A stretch of DNA of 64,000 nt, taken from Ruminobacter amylophilus (GTDB taxonomy: Bacteria; Pseudomonadota; Gammaproteobacteria; Enterobacterales; Succinivibrionaceae). This document shows, piece after piece, positions 10,283-19,497 of this stretch (positions are counted from its first letter, which is position 1; every line of letters starts with the position of its first letter). The DNA is taken from NCBI RefSeq assembly GCF_900115655.1, contig NZ_FOXF01000001.1, positions 62,001 through 126,000 of the forward strand, given 5' to 3'. The notes below the pieces were generated by a model. The model was not told the origin of the DNA and ran no database searches. It saw only the letters and a program-made list of their open reading frames with translations. The translations under genes were made by a program, and so were the position numbers.

Positions 10283-12115
10283 TCAGTTATAGTTAAATAC
10301 CTTGTCAGCCAGAAGAGTTGTCAGAGCCGTCGGGAGCTCAGACGCTTCCTGAATGTCCACGCTTTCTTCAAACAGATCTCTTAACTTTTCACGCTGAGGT
10401 GACACTCTCAGAGCATATACCTCTATACTCTGTTCCTTAGCCTTCTCCAGCATCTGTCTTGCGAAACTGAAATTATCAGGCTCACCGTCCGTAATAACTA
10501 TTATGATGTTACGATGATATTTATCCACACTAGGCATCTGGCTCATGGAATACATCAGAGCCTGAGCCAGCGGAGTACATCCTCTCGGTGCGAGATCGAA
10601 GTATGTTGCCCTTTCCACCAGAGGCTGTCCGCTGCGATAAACTTCTTCATATTCACAATAGTTACCTGGGAAATAAATCACCCTGTTATCAACATTACGC
10701 ACGCTTTCAAGAGACATTGCCATAGACAGAGCCAGATGATTTGCAACCTGAGAACGGGTTGTTGAACTCCCCTCCTGACAGGGACGGTTCATGGAGCCTG
10801 AAATATCCACCAGCAGATGTACGCTGGTGTTTAAGGCTTTTTTAGGCATCTTCTTTTTAAAGACATTGTCACTTAGTTTTCCTCCTAAAGTGTACTGATA
10901 ACGTCTTATATCAAGCGTCTTACCGCTTGATGTTGCACCGAAATGCCAGTCCTCATACCCTTTCACAAGCTGAGATATGTTTGAACGCAGAGAATTGTCG
11001 GAAAGCACCTTCTTATACAGCGAAAGAGTTTTTGCAGGCTCTGAATTGCGTGAAACCAGTGAACCTATATCCACGGCAGATTTTGAACCCGCAGAACAAT
11101 CCTCGATTACTGATGCCAGAGACGGCTGTCTGCTGTCAGCTCTCGAATATTCATTTATGGTAACGGGCTCCTTCATTTTGGAGATTATCTTCACCATGTC
11201 CTTCTGTGCCTTCAGCCTTGTTTTGCCTGACATCTGTCTGCCGTTTTCACCATTGATGCTGCTGATAATCTTCTCGTATTCGTTCATACCGGCCGCACTG
11301 ATATCCTCATCGTTGGGTACACTGCCTGCAACAAGCTCGTTTACGGAAATTCTTCTGAGTCCTGAAATCATCAGATCAAGTGAATCCTCCTGACGGTCTC
11401 CCCTAAGGAATTTATCAGCATCCATATCATCAGCAAGGTCATCACTGCCGGCAAATTTCTTTTCCTCGGATTTGCGTTCATATTCCTTATTGAGAAGCTC
11501 AAAACTCTTGATAAGAACACTCATGATGTCCCTGCTTAAACTGAATACTTCCTCGGAATTTCTGCAGTTAACGGATGACCAGGCCTTTTCCTCCAGTGCG
11601 GTAATAAGAGCTTCAGGAAGTATTTTTTTCAGCTTCATTCTGGCGGCTTTGAGACTGTTTCCGGAAGGCTGATGCAGACAGTGAAATCTGTTTGAACAGT
11701 CAAAGAATGTGGTAATCAGACTCACCTTATTTCTGCATCTTTTAAGATAACTGCAGAGAGTACTGTCCAGTTTGGAAATGATATGATTGAAAGTTTTCTG
11801 AAGTCCCGGCCAGTTTTTCATCTGCAGAGCCTCAATTCTGGAATCCTCAAGTGCATTAAACAGAAGAGCCAGAGCGGTAGACCTGTCATATGCTGAATGA
11901 ATAACATTAAAATCACTGTATCTTACGTGACCGCATTCATGTGCAACATAACCGAATGCCATATCCATCTCATCGGCATCGTCAAGGTTAAGTCTTGGAA
12001 TGGTAATGTTCTTTCCGTCAGTGTATGCGGAAGAACCGTACATATATAGATTGATTCCGAAGTTACTTGCATAATTTCCCATAATCAGAGGGAGTGCACC
12101 TTTATTCACCTTCAT
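10283..12115 (-). CDS. HExxH- and VWA-domain protein, CobT/MoxR-associated type
   Basis: The 610-residue protein has two recognisable parts. Near residues 50-75 is a zinc-protease-like motif, YVAHECGHVRYSDF (His59, Glu60, His63). From about residue 430 there is a von Willebrand factor A domain with a MIDAS, HLLVDISGSMN (Asp437), a Thr in PRGCTPL and the later ITDGEPDN. This layout is seen in CobT-like and NorD-like proteins, which usually act with a neighbouring MoxR/CobS-type AAA+ ATPase to load metal or remodel complexes. No such ATPase lies nearby, so it looks like an orphan here. There is no signal peptide. AAAGG precedes the ATG by seven bases. The true substrate is unknown. Confidence 0.7.
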   Translation of the reverse strand: MKVNKGALPLIMGNYASNFGINLYMYGSSAYTDGKNITIPRLNLDDADEMDMAFGYVAHECGHVRYSDFNVIHSAYDRSTALALLFNALEDSRIEALQMKNWPGLQKTFNHIISKLDSTLCSYLKRCRNKVSLITTFFDCSNRFHCLHQPSGNSLKAARMKLKKILPEALITALEEKAWSSVNCRNSEEVFSLSRDIMSVLIKSFELLNKEYERKSEEKKFAGSDDLADDMDADKFLRGDRQEDSLDLMISGLRRISVNELVAGSVPNDEDISAAGMNEYEKIISSINGENGRQMSGKTRLKAQKDMVKIISKMKEPVTINEYSRADSRQPSLASVIEDCSAGSKSAVDIGSLVSRNSEPAKTLSLYKKVLSDNSLRSNISQLVKGYEDWHFGATSSGKTLDIRRYQYTLGGKLSDNVFKKKMPKKALNTSVHLLVDISGSMNRPCQEGSSTTRSQVANHLALSMAMSLESVRNVDNRVIYFPGNYCEYEEVYRSGQPLVERATYFDLAPRGCTPLAQALMYSMSQMPSVDKYHRNIIIVITDGEPDNFSFARQMLEKAKEQSIEVYALRVSPQREKLRDLFEESVDIQEASELPTALTTLLADKVFNYN

Positions 12116-12505
12116 GATGTTACCTTTCTACTAAATTACTGCCTATCAAACACTTCTTTCTAAATTACATGTCACCGGATTATATTCCAGGTATTTTGTA
12201 ACCTGAACATGTCAGGTCACGAAAGATATAATACATCTATTTTTTAGATATACAATATCTTAATTATAGTTTTTACACTGTTTGTACAGTAATTAGACAA
12301 TTTAAAATTTTTTGATTAAAAAAGATCATGTATAGTGAAAAATTTATTATTCCTTTTAATCATCTATTACTTCAAATGAACTGATACCGGACTTCATTAC
12401 CATCTTTCTTAAAAAAGCTCCCATAATAAAATGCCGTTTAATCATTTTAAGAGTTAATCTGAACCGCAGTGTCCTTACCGACTTACGGTAATCTCTCGCC
12501 GTGAA
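12116..12505. other. Intergenic stretch upstream of the VWA gene
   Basis: About 390 bp of AT-rich DNA. On the minus strand a TATAAT hexamer near 12260-12270 could be the -10 of the VWA gene, but no good -35 accompanies it. No gene recognised. Confidence 0.35.
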
Positions 12506-13423
12506 TTACTTTCTTTCGTTAAACAGCCTGCTTAACTTGTATGCACTTTCAAAAGCATAGCTCAATCCTTCAAGAGAAGACGGACTTATGAATCCCGCCG
12601 CCTCACCTATCATCATGCAGTGTCCGTCTCCAGGACACAGCTGCCGGGGAGAAGACGGAGACAAAACCATGCATGCTTCGGTTTTAACCGGATTATCCAG
12701 AATGAATCCGTAATCACGAAGCTTTTCCTTCATTTTTTCAAAACGCTCGCGTGAATTCCTGACCGGATAGGCACCTCCGAAAATAAAGTACTCATTCTTG
12801 GATAATCCCCATGCATAGCAGTCAGTAAGTTCTTCATCAAAGATACACGCATAAAAGGGTCGGCTGTGTCTGTCGTGAAACCACTGCTGTACAGAAGTAT
12901 AGGTATCTATTTTATGATTAGGAAACAGGCTCCTTCTTACCAGAGAGTTTGCACCGTCAGCACCCACTATGTATTTCGCTCTGTAAATGTTTTTCACTTT
13001 GTTTTCGGTGACGGTAATTTCATAAACATTACCTGCTTTTACAACAGAGGAACAGGTAACTGAATCATGAACTTCAACATTTTCAGGAATCAGGGATTTC
13101 AGCCACAAATCAAAACGATGACGATCCATATTGACGTATGGCCTCTGGTAATGCCTCAGAATACCTGTTTTAAGGTCTATGGTTTTTACGGAGAAAATCT
13201 GAGGATCGACAAGTATATCCTTTGGAAGAGTCATTCCGAACATGGCAAAATTCTTCTGAGCATCAGGAGCCAGCAATCCTCCGCATGGTTTTTTAAAGCT
13301 GTCATCTCTGTCATTCTTTTTATCAAAAGCAATGACTTTTACATCCTTGTTAAGCATTCTGGCCAGAGTAGATCCCGCAGGCCCCAGCCCTACTATAGCA
13401 ACATCATAAACCATACTGTCCAT
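12506..13423 (-). CDS. FAD-dependent oxidoreductase, geranylgeranyl reductase-like
   Basis: The 305-residue protein begins with a dinucleotide-binding fold, VYDVAIVGLGPAGSTLARML. It continues with KPCGGLLAPDAQ, the typical CGG(L) segment of the geranylgeranyl reductase/FixC-like flavoproteins, then MDRHRFDLWL, VGADGANSLVRR and a C-terminal FAD motif, GHCMMIGEAAGFISPSSLEGLSYA. It is somewhat shorter than many homologues (350-400). GGAGG lies six bases before the first ATG, so MDSMVYDV is the N-terminus. It stands alone between htpX and the VWA gene. The substrate is unknown; polyprenyl or lipid reduction is only a family-based guess. Confidence 0.75.
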   Translation of the reverse strand: MDSMVYDVAIVGLGPAGSTLARMLNKDVKVIAFDKKNDRDDSFKKPCGGLLAPDAQKNFAMFGMTLPKDILVDPQIFSVKTIDLKTGILRHYQRPYVNMDRHRFDLWLKSLIPENVEVHDSVTCSSVVKAGNVYEITVTENKVKNIYRAKYIVGADGANSLVRRSLFPNHKIDTYTSVQQWFHDRHSRPFYACIFDEELTDCYAWGLSKNEYFIFGGAYPVRNSRERFEKMKEKLRDYGFILDNPVKTEACMVLSPSSPRQLCPGDGHCMMIGEAAGFISPSSLEGLSYAFESAYKLSRLFNERK

Positions 13424-13528
13424 TATTTTCCTCCGTTAAACACGCGTATGATAAACCAGACAGAAACGTCATAATACTGATACGTCACAGTCTGTACCTA
13501 AAACGTAACGATCTTTACAGAGGGCAAC

Positions 13529-13563
13529 AAAAAAGGTGCTCCGAATTTACGGAGCACCCTTTC
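13529..13563 (-). terminator. Rho-independent terminator of htpX
   Basis: On the minus strand GGGTGCTCCG pairs with CGGAGCACC over a 6-nt loop and is followed by six Ts. It lies about 23 bp after the htpX stop. Confidence 0.92.
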
Positions 13564-13585
13564 CATATCAGAACAGAACTGCAGT

Positions 13586-14482
13586 CTAATTAGGTCTTTC
13601 CTGCAGTGCCTTGATTCTCTTATCCAACGGAGGATGAGTCATAAACAGCTCACCGAAATCACGTGAATTAATGCAGAGGGCTTTAACTACACGGCTCTTT
13701 TTAACAACCGGACTGGAATCACCTTTAAGTGCCTCCAGTGCTGAAATCATGCTGTCCTTCCCCAGGACGTCTGCAGAACCGGCATCAGCTCTGTATTCTC
13801 TGTATCTGGAGAACCACATAACCACTGCAGTACCCAGGAATCCGAAGAGAGTCTGCATAACATAGAACAGTGCATTATTGGCCATACCTGAACTTACGGA
13901 ACCTCTGCTCTGACTTTTTCCCTGATTCATTACGGCTGTAATAATTGAGGCCGCAATACTTGAAAAAGTAAGTACAAAAGTGTTTACCACACCCTGAACA
14001 AGAGTAAGTGTTACCATATCACCATTGTCAACATGAGACAGCTCATGACCCAGTACTGCCTCAACCTGTTTCGGATTCATGGCTTTCAAAAGTCCTGTGG
14101 AAACGGCAACAAGAGCTGAATCCCTGTTCCATCCGGTGGCAAAAGCATTCATTTCAGGAGCATCATAAATACCGACGTCCGGCATTTTCAGTCCTTTCTT
14201 GTCAGCAATCTTGCGAATGGTATCCACAAGCCACTTTTCGCCTTCATTCTCAGGCTGGGAGATAAGCTGCACTCTCATACTGCGCATTACCGAACTTTTT
14301 GAAGCAAAAAGATTTACAAGAGAACCGCCTATACCGTAGACAGCCATTGATCCGATGCATACCATCAGATCCTGAGTATTTAAAGGATAACCGAGTGCAC
14401 TGCATATAATGCTGATGGTTATAGCCCCGACAATCAGTATCGCAATGACCGTCAGGAAATAAAAAAACAATCTGACTCCCAT
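13586..14482 (-). CDS. htpX: Membrane zinc protease HtpX
   Basis: HtpX is an inner-membrane M48 metalloprotease that degrades misfolded membrane proteins. The 298-residue protein has two N-terminal membrane segments (about 5-27 and 38-58), the zinc motif GHELSHVDNGD (His146, Glu147, His150), two further hydrophobic segments (about 155-180 and 205-225) and RYREYRADAGSA with the third zinc ligand Glu. It ends with FMTHPPLDKRIKAL, typical of the family (E. coli HtpX is 293 residues). GGAGG precedes the ATG. It has its own terminator; an inverted repeat flanks the probable -10 upstream. Confidence 0.96.
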   Translation of the reverse strand: MGVRLFFYFLTVIAILIVGAITISIICSALGYPLNTQDLMVCIGSMAVYGIGGSLVNLFASKSSVMRSMRVQLISQPENEGEKWLVDTIRKIADKKGLKMPDVGIYDAPEMNAFATGWNRDSALVAVSTGLLKAMNPKQVEAVLGHELSHVDNGDMVTLTLVQGVVNTFVLTFSSIAASIITAVMNQGKSQSRGSVSSGMANNALFYVMQTLFGFLGTAVVMWFSRYREYRADAGSADVLGKDSMISALEALKGDSSPVVKKSRVVKALCINSRDFGELFMTHPPLDKRIKALQERPN

Positions 14483-14510
14483 TTTTCCTCCGATAACTAT
14501 AAATCCACAG

Positions 14511-14559
14511 AATCAAACATCACTTTCAGATTATACAAAATTTATCCAGATGTTTGATT
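14511..14559 (-). promoter_or_regulatory. htpX promoter region flanked by an inverted repeat
   Basis: AATCAAACATC (14511-14521) is perfectly inverted as GATGTTTGATT (14549-14559). Between the arms, on the minus strand, lies TATAAT, a likely -10 for htpX. The arrangement suggests an operator overlapping the promoter, although in RNA it could also fold as a weak hairpin after bioD. Confidence 0.45.
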
Positions 14560-14580
14560 ACACAATCTTCATTTCTGATA

Positions 14581-15270
14581 TTAATAGCAGACATAGTCTG
14601 CATTTATAACAGAGAGGTCGATGGTCTCAGACGCTTTGCTGAAATCATGCTCCTCATTGTAGAACACCTCGCCTATAAATGGACAAGGCATAATCTGTTT
14701 AAGTGTTTCAAGATTTTCCTGATAAAACGGCATCTTTTCCGGTCCGGTGGTATTGGCTATGAAACCAACAACCCTGAAACCTTCATTATCAAGAAGAGTT
14801 GCAGTCATCAGAGCATGATTCAGGCAGCCCAGCTTCATCCCCACCACAATGATGATTTCCATTTTTTTAAGAGCATCCCACTGAGGAAGAACAGCAGTGC
14901 TGCTCACAGGAAGGAACCAGCCCCCTGCTCCTTCCGTAATCACCACATCAGCCCCGGAATTGACAGCCTTGTGCAGATCAAGGTCGAGCTGCTTGAAATC
15001 TATAGGATTGTTTTCATGTTCCGCAGCGATATGCGGAGCTATAGCCTCCTGATAAGCAAAGGTTGTAATATCATGAGGTTTGAGAGGCAGACCGCATGCT
15101 CTGATATGACTGTCAAGATCAGCGTTATGACCATTTTCAAAACCTGCCACTATCGGTTTATAAGGTCTTACCTGCAATCCTGCTTCCCTGAATTTTTTAG
15201 CAAGCACGCAGGCACAGAATGTTTTTCCCGCATCAGTATCGGTACCGGTAATAAAAAACTGTTTGGCCAT
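14581..15270 (-). CDS. bioD: Dethiobiotin synthetase BioD
   Basis: BioD closes the ureido ring of dethiobiotin from diaminopelargonate, CO2 and ATP, the penultimate step of biotin synthesis. The 229-residue protein starts FFITGTDTDAGKT (P-loop, residues 6-16). It has RPYKPIVAGF, VITEGAGGWFLPVS and the nucleotide-binding VVGMKLGCLNHAL. Length matches the family (about 225). AGGA lies ten bases before the ATG. No other bio gene is in the window, so the pathway must be completed elsewhere or fed by uptake. Confidence 0.95.
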   Translation of the reverse strand: MAKQFFITGTDTDAGKTFCACVLAKKFREAGLQVRPYKPIVAGFENGHNADLDSHIRACGLPLKPHDITTFAYQEAIAPHIAAEHENNPIDFKQLDLDLHKAVNSGADVVITEGAGGWFLPVSSTAVLPQWDALKKMEIIIVVGMKLGCLNHALMTATLLDNEGFRVVGFIANTTGPEKMPFYQENLETLKQIMPCPFIGEVFYNEEHDFSKASETIDLSVINADYVCY

Positions 15271-15566
15271 ATTTTAATTTTCCTGAAGGTTGTTTTTTAA
15301 AAGTCTGCCTATAATAATTCTGAATCTGCTTTTTTTAAAGCATAATCAGCTTTCAATAATGCGTAAAAATAAAACTGTATGATTTTTATACAACATTAAC
15401 AGGTAATAAAATTCGGTTATTACTCATACAGATCACAACAAAACACAATAATTCGGCTTTTATTTTATGTTTTGTCTCATTATCCCTTATTATAGATAAA
15501 GTGAGGTTTCCGTTTTACAGATTCATCCGGAAATACTCAAAGGTACTTTGAATAGGCGGTCGTTAT

Positions 15567-16445
15567 ATGCTTGGCATAATAGTAAAAATTCCAAATGATA
15601 AAAAAAAGGAAGGAATGATCATCAGTTACGATGACAAGCGATATTACTTCACGGTGGAAGATTACGACCCGCGTCTTAAGCTTTCGGTATCCGACGATGT
15701 TGATTTCACTCCCTGTGACGACGATACAAACAGTGAACGGGGATTATTCAAAAAATACGCACACGTTGACGGTATTGTCAGAAATCAGATTCCAACCGAG
15801 CGTAACGGCTTTTATCTCAGCAAATCTTCTGATATTCAGAAATTAAAAATCACGGAACTTTCAAAAAGTTACGTACTGGTGGGAGAAAGCACCAACAAGG
15901 AACACGCTCTTGACATGATGATTGATACCGCCGTAAAAGCAGGCTGTACAGCCCTGACTGATATCAGGGTTAGTACACACATACCGAAATTCAACAACAG
16001 TATTATCTTCATCATCAAAGGCATACCAGCCATCGGAACGAAGGTGGATCTCAACAAATATATAGAACAGGAAAATCAGGCCAGATCAACCAGGAATCCT
16101 AAGACTGTTTCTGCAGGTATTAAGGCAGAGATGCCGGAAACACCTGATGCATCTCATCCGGAAAAGACCAAGATAGTGGAAAAAGAACGTATCTGCATTC
16201 CAAAAGAAAAAATCAGAAAATTTTCACCAAACATAGCAAGACGCATTCTTCAGAGAACCATATTTTCCGTTGTCATGCTTCTGCTGCTCCCTGTTCTGGC
16301 AAGTGTTGCTTTTGAGTTCGATGACATTTACGAATCATATCTCACTCTTATTTTTATAATGCTGGTTGAAATGGGACTGGTGGTATTCTATTACAACGTA
16401 AATCCCAATAAATCATGCTGTTATTTTAGGATTAAACATAACTAA
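15567..16445 (+). CDS. Unknown protein with cold-shock-like N-terminus and two membrane segments
   Basis: The first 75 residues contain [19 protein letters not shown], resembling the cold-shock-like beta-barrel start of some DUF1294-type proteins. A middle domain (about 95-170; [21 protein letters not shown]) resembles small YbjQ-like folds, with low certainty. A charged linker follows, and then two hydrophobic helices (about 230-250 and 255-275) and a short polar tail, [14 protein letters not shown]. It sits 20 bp upstream of the flavin reductase-rubredoxin gene and is probably co-transcribed with it. A G-rich site (AGGCGG) precedes the ATG. I do not recognise a function. Confidence 0.6.
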   Translation: MLGIIVKIPNDKKKEGMIISYDDKRYYFTVEDYDPRLKLSVSDDVDFTPCDDDTNSERGLFKKYAHVDGIVRNQIPTERNGFYLSKSSDIQKLKITELSKSYVLVGESTNKEHALDMMIDTAVKAGCTALTDIRVSTHIPKFNNSIIFIIKGIPAIGTKVDLNKYIEQENQARSTRNPKTVSAGIKAEMPETPDASHPEKTKIVEKERICIPKEKIRKFSPNIARRILQRTIFSVVMLLLLPVLASVAFEFDDIYESYLTLIFIMLVEMGLVVFYYNVNPNKSCCYFRIKHN

Positions 16446-16465
16446 ACATACACACGAGGAAATCA

Positions 16466-17113
16466 ATGAACGCCAATATTCTTAAAAACATCAGCCACGG
16501 GGTATACGTTATCGGGGTAATTGACGAAAACGGAAGGAAATGCGGCTGCATAGTCGATGCACTAATGCAGGTTACCGTAACTCCTCTCGGCGTTGAAGTC
16601 TGTACCAACAAGAAATCATACACCACCAGATGCATCCGCAATGCCAGAGAATTTACCGTATCCATTCTGCCAAAGCATGCAGCTCCTGCTCTCATTGCCA
16701 ATTTCGGTTACCAGAGTGCCGCTGCGGCAGACAAATGGGAAAATGTTGAACATGACCTGATTGACGGTATTCCGGTGGTAAAAAACTCTCTCGGCTCCTT
16801 TAAGGTAAAAGTGTTCCACGAACTTGAACTTTCAACCCACATTCTATGGAGCTGTGAGGTGGTGGATACCTGCGAAGGTACCGGAAATGAAGAACCTATG
16901 ACCTACAGGTACTACCAGACGGATTTGGTCGAAGCCACACAGAAAGCCTTCGCCTCAGGTCTCTCAGGACAAAGCATGTCCGCTTCCGGAGACAGCTATA
17001 CCTGCGGTGTATGCGGATACCACTATGACGGAGACACTCCTTTCGAAGAACTTCCTGACGACTGGGTATGTCCTCAGTGCGGCATGAGCAAGGAATGCTT
17101 TGTTAAGGACTGA
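16466..17113 (+). CDS. Flavin reductase-rubredoxin fusion (Hrb-like)
   Basis: Residues 1-165 form a flavin reductase-like FMN-binding domain ([40 protein letters not shown]). Residues 178-215 are a complete rubredoxin with four iron ligands (Cys180, Cys183, Cys202, Cys205 in YTCGVCGY and DDWVCPQCG). The same architecture is known in high-molecular-weight rubredoxin of acetogens, which passes electrons from NAD(P)H to flavodiiron proteins that reduce O2 or NO. GAGG precedes the ATG and a terminator follows. No flavodiiron partner lies nearby. It supports an anaerobic lifestyle with oxygen or NO detoxification. Confidence 0.88.
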   Translation: MNANILKNISHGVYVIGVIDENGRKCGCIVDALMQVTVTPLGVEVCTNKKSYTTRCIRNAREFTVSILPKHAAPALIANFGYQSAAAADKWENVEHDLIDGIPVVKNSLGSFKVKVFHELELSTHILWSCEVVDTCEGTGNEEPMTYRYYQTDLVEATQKAFASGLSGQSMSASGDSYTCGVCGYHYDGDTPFEELPDDWVCPQCGMSKECFVKD

Positions 17114-17143
17114 TAACATTCATTCCGGATAATCTTTTCATTA

Positions 17144-17175
17144 AATAACTCCATACCTTATGGAGTTATTTTTTT
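17144..17175 (+). terminator. Rho-independent terminator of the flavin reductase-rubredoxin gene
   Basis: AATAACTCCAT (17144-17154) pairs perfectly with ATGGAGTTATT (17160-17170) and runs into Ts. Its descending arm contains the ATG of the next small open frame. Confidence 0.88.
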
Positions 17176-17492
17176 ATTACTCAATCACTTTCCTGACAGA
17201 AACTCCCCTGCCTGAACCGAAAGAAACAAGTGTATGGACTGTATTCGGTTTATCCGCGGGAATCGCTTCAATGATATCCGGCATTTTTACCTGTTATGCC
17301 GTTATTCTGGCCGGTGCCGCACTGTTCATGTCAGATATCGGCTTCGCCAGAGACAGAGCCGGCACACTCGGTATCGCGTCAATAATATGCAGCACAGCAG
17401 GCATGATTCTGTCAATCGTTATGGAAGCAGTCAGAAACATTTTTTTCGAAAACATCAGTCTGACCTCCTTAATCGAATTTCTTCACCTCTAG
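17160..17492 (+). CDS. Small hypothetical membrane protein
   Basis: The 110-residue reading frame encodes two hydrophobic helices (about 28-57 and 68-92) rich in Gly, Ala and Ile. They are spaced like the DUF4190-type small membrane proteins (GIASMISGIFT, GTLGIASIICSTAGMILSIV). Its only ATG lies inside the preceding terminator hairpin and no ribosome site is visible. It could be a gene truncated at its 5' end, a protein with a non-standard start, or a relic. Confidence 0.4.
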   Translation: MELFFYYSITFLTETPLPEPKETSVWTVFGLSAGIASMISGIFTCYAVILAGAALFMSDIGFARDRAGTLGIASIICSTAGMILSIVMEAVRNIFFENISLTSLIEFLHL

Positions 17493-17620
17493 AACATTTA
17501 AATCCTGTAAGTTTGATATCTTCCGCTGGAATCTGCAGCTGTATCCTTTTACGGACAGGCTGTGATTTCACACGTACATCGATTTCTTATTATGTCCTGA
17601 TGTACTTAACCGTTCTCCAT

Positions 17621-17653
17621 AAAAAATGCCATGATACATCAGCATCATGGCAT
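17621..17653 (-). terminator. Rho-independent terminator of the YdgA-like gene
   Basis: ATGCCATGAT (17626-17635) is inverted at 17644-17653, with six Ts after the stem on the minus strand. A second stem, AAATCAGA/TCTGATTT at 17667-17691, lies between it and the stop codon. Confidence 0.88.
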
Positions 17654-17701
17654 TCTGAGCCTAATCAGAAATCAGACAAATAAATCTGATTTCAGGTATG
17701 G

Positions 17702-19078
17702 TTAATAAAATTCAACCTTCTTGCCGTTGGCAAATACATCAAAACTGTCTTTTGAGGTAAGAGTGGTTGAATATATACCGTCCTTTAACGTCATATAACC
17801 GTCTTCAACCCACTTATCGAAATAAGGAGACAGCTCATCATTCTTAACACTCTTGAGTAATTTCTGGCTTACTGAATAATTGATTACGATATCGTGCTTA
17901 TACATTACCATATCAAGATTAGAAGTCTTCAGATCCGCATTAAGAACGGAATCTCCCAGCTCTGTTAAGATATTGTACTTAATATTTGCATTGATGAACT
18001 GATCCTTCAGGGCTGAATCCAGCTGATTTCCGCCTTCACCGAAAAGCTTATCCAGATTCTGCTTCTTCAAATCAGAAAAAGTCAAAACAACATCAGTACT
18101 CTTAACCTGTATCTTGTCACGAACAGGTTTCTTCTGACCGGCTTCATCCTTTAAAACAGTATCATCGGCAGCAGCGGAATCTGCTTTTTCGCCTGATTCG
18201 TCTGTTTCAGTTTCCTCACTTAAATTTCCTGAGGCAGGCTCGGCCATTTCAAAGTCCATATTATTAACTTTATAGCCTAAAGCAAAAGAATTGTCATCCT
18301 CTCCCTTGCCGGAATTCTTCAGTGAAAAACCGATTTCCGCATTGTCTGCATTTATAACAATGTAATCATCCAGATTAACATCCACCTTATTAAATCTGAA
18401 ATTCAGCTCGGTAGGAATTGAGAATACAGTCTGCGAATTTTCAAATTCAAATCCGCCAATCCTGAAGAACTGCTTGCCGCCGCTGGTACAGTTAACGGAA
18501 TCAACATTTGATTTCTGTACGATAGGCTCTTCTTTATCAAGCAGATAATCCATAAGCTTGGCCTTTTCGCGTGAAATCTGGGCATTGGAGAACTGCATTG
18601 AAGAATTTACCTTACCGATATCGCAGACAAGCTCATTGTCATCACTTGTCAGCTGGAACGGTGAATTTTCAAAGGTTACGATACCGGTCTCGGAAGAATA
18701 GGCAAAATCAACTGTTCCCTTGTTCTCCGGAGTTTTGGTAATCTTAAACGCGGTATCAAGCACATTGAAAGAACCGGGTTCATAATTTACGGTAAAATCT
18801 GAATGGAAACCTGATAAATCAAACCTGGTCTCCATGACAATCTCATATTCTGGAATAGGTACGTTTGGATTATTCTTCTTTACCGTAATCTTATCTTTAC
18901 GGGTACTGAAGGTTTTCTCAAGATTCTCGTGAGTAACATTTGAATTTTTTGCGGTCAGCTGTTCAATCTTCTTTTCAAAGACACTGTGACCGATAATTCT
19001 GGCTCCCACATAGGAACCTACAGCGGCAGTACCTACGGCCGCAGCTGCAACGATTGCAATTTTAGAAACAACTTTCAT
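17702..19078 (-). CDS. YdgA-like DUF945 family protein
   Basis: The 458-residue protein begins MKVVSKIAIVAAAAVGTAAVGSYVGARIIG, a signal anchor followed by a long beta-rich region. This fits DUF945 (E. coli YdgA), an inner-membrane-anchored periplasmic family of uncertain function. Around residues 290-325 there is an acidic, low-complexity insert (SEETETDESGEKADSAAAD). The ATG at 19078 is preferred; a TTG 75 bases upstream is in frame but would put a charged stretch before the anchor. It is followed by a terminator and stands alone. Confidence 0.7.
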   Translation of the reverse strand: MKVVSKIAIVAAAAVGTAAVGSYVGARIIGHSVFEKKIEQLTAKNSNVTHENLEKTFSTRKDKITVKKNNPNVPIPEYEIVMETRFDLSGFHSDFTVNYEPGSFNVLDTAFKITKTPENKGTVDFAYSSETGIVTFENSPFQLTSDDNELVCDIGKVNSSMQFSNAQISREKAKLMDYLLDKEEPIVQKSNVDSVNCTSGGKQFFRIGGFEFENSQTVFSIPTELNFRFNKVDVNLDDYIVINADNAEIGFSLKNSGKGEDDNSFALGYKVNNMDFEMAEPASGNLSEETETDESGEKADSAAADDTVLKDEAGQKKPVRDKIQVKSTDVVLTFSDLKKQNLDKLFGEGGNQLDSALKDQFINANIKYNILTELGDSVLNADLKTSNLDMVMYKHDIVINYSVSQKLLKSVKNDELSPYFDKWVEDGYMTLKDGIYSTTLTSKDSFDVFANGKKVEFY

Positions 19079-19433
19079 TGATTTACCCTTGTTTTTATTG
19101 TTATTTTTCAGGGATACAGATTTCTGTATCAGTTTTGCGTCTGAAGATTTCAAGTCGTCCTGACCACTTCAGCGTTCCGGTATTCCGTACAGCCGGATCC
19201 CCCCCAACAGTTGTCAGATATTAGCATAAAACTGCTTCTTTTAAAAATATTTTATAAACAAATCATAACCATATTGTTAACACAATTACAAACTTATATA
19301 TAATATTTGTAGCTTAATAACGATAATAATCAGATATTATGGGACTTTTATAAAATTTCACATCCGACGATAATTCTACAGGTCTTTCCACGTAATCATT
19401 AAATCCGAATTCCAGGTAAAAATCCTTTACAAA
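19079..19433. other. Intergenic stretch between tyrA and the YdgA-like gene
   Basis: About 355 bp, AT-rich, with no gene recognised. It must hold the promoter of the YdgA-like gene, but no clear -35/-10 pair stands out. Confidence 0.4.
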
Positions 19434-19439
19434 AAATAA

Positions 19440-19469
19440 AACCGCATTGAATCAGTTTCCAATGCGGTT
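19440..19469 (-). terminator. Rho-independent terminator of tyrA
   Basis: On the minus strand AACCGCATTG pairs with CAATGCGGTT over a 10-nt loop and is followed by a T-rich tract. It lies 28 bp after the tyrA stop. Confidence 0.88.
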
Positions 19470-19497
19470 CCGTACTTTTCATGTGCTAATGCATGGA

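Noticed and set aside
12243-12310. Possible LexA box upstream of the VWA gene
   Set aside because: The CTGT/ACAG arms are separated by too few bases for the LexA spacing.
14554-15300. Plus-strand frame of 248 codons
   Set aside because: It is the antisense shadow of bioD, which has a P-loop and full family motifs.
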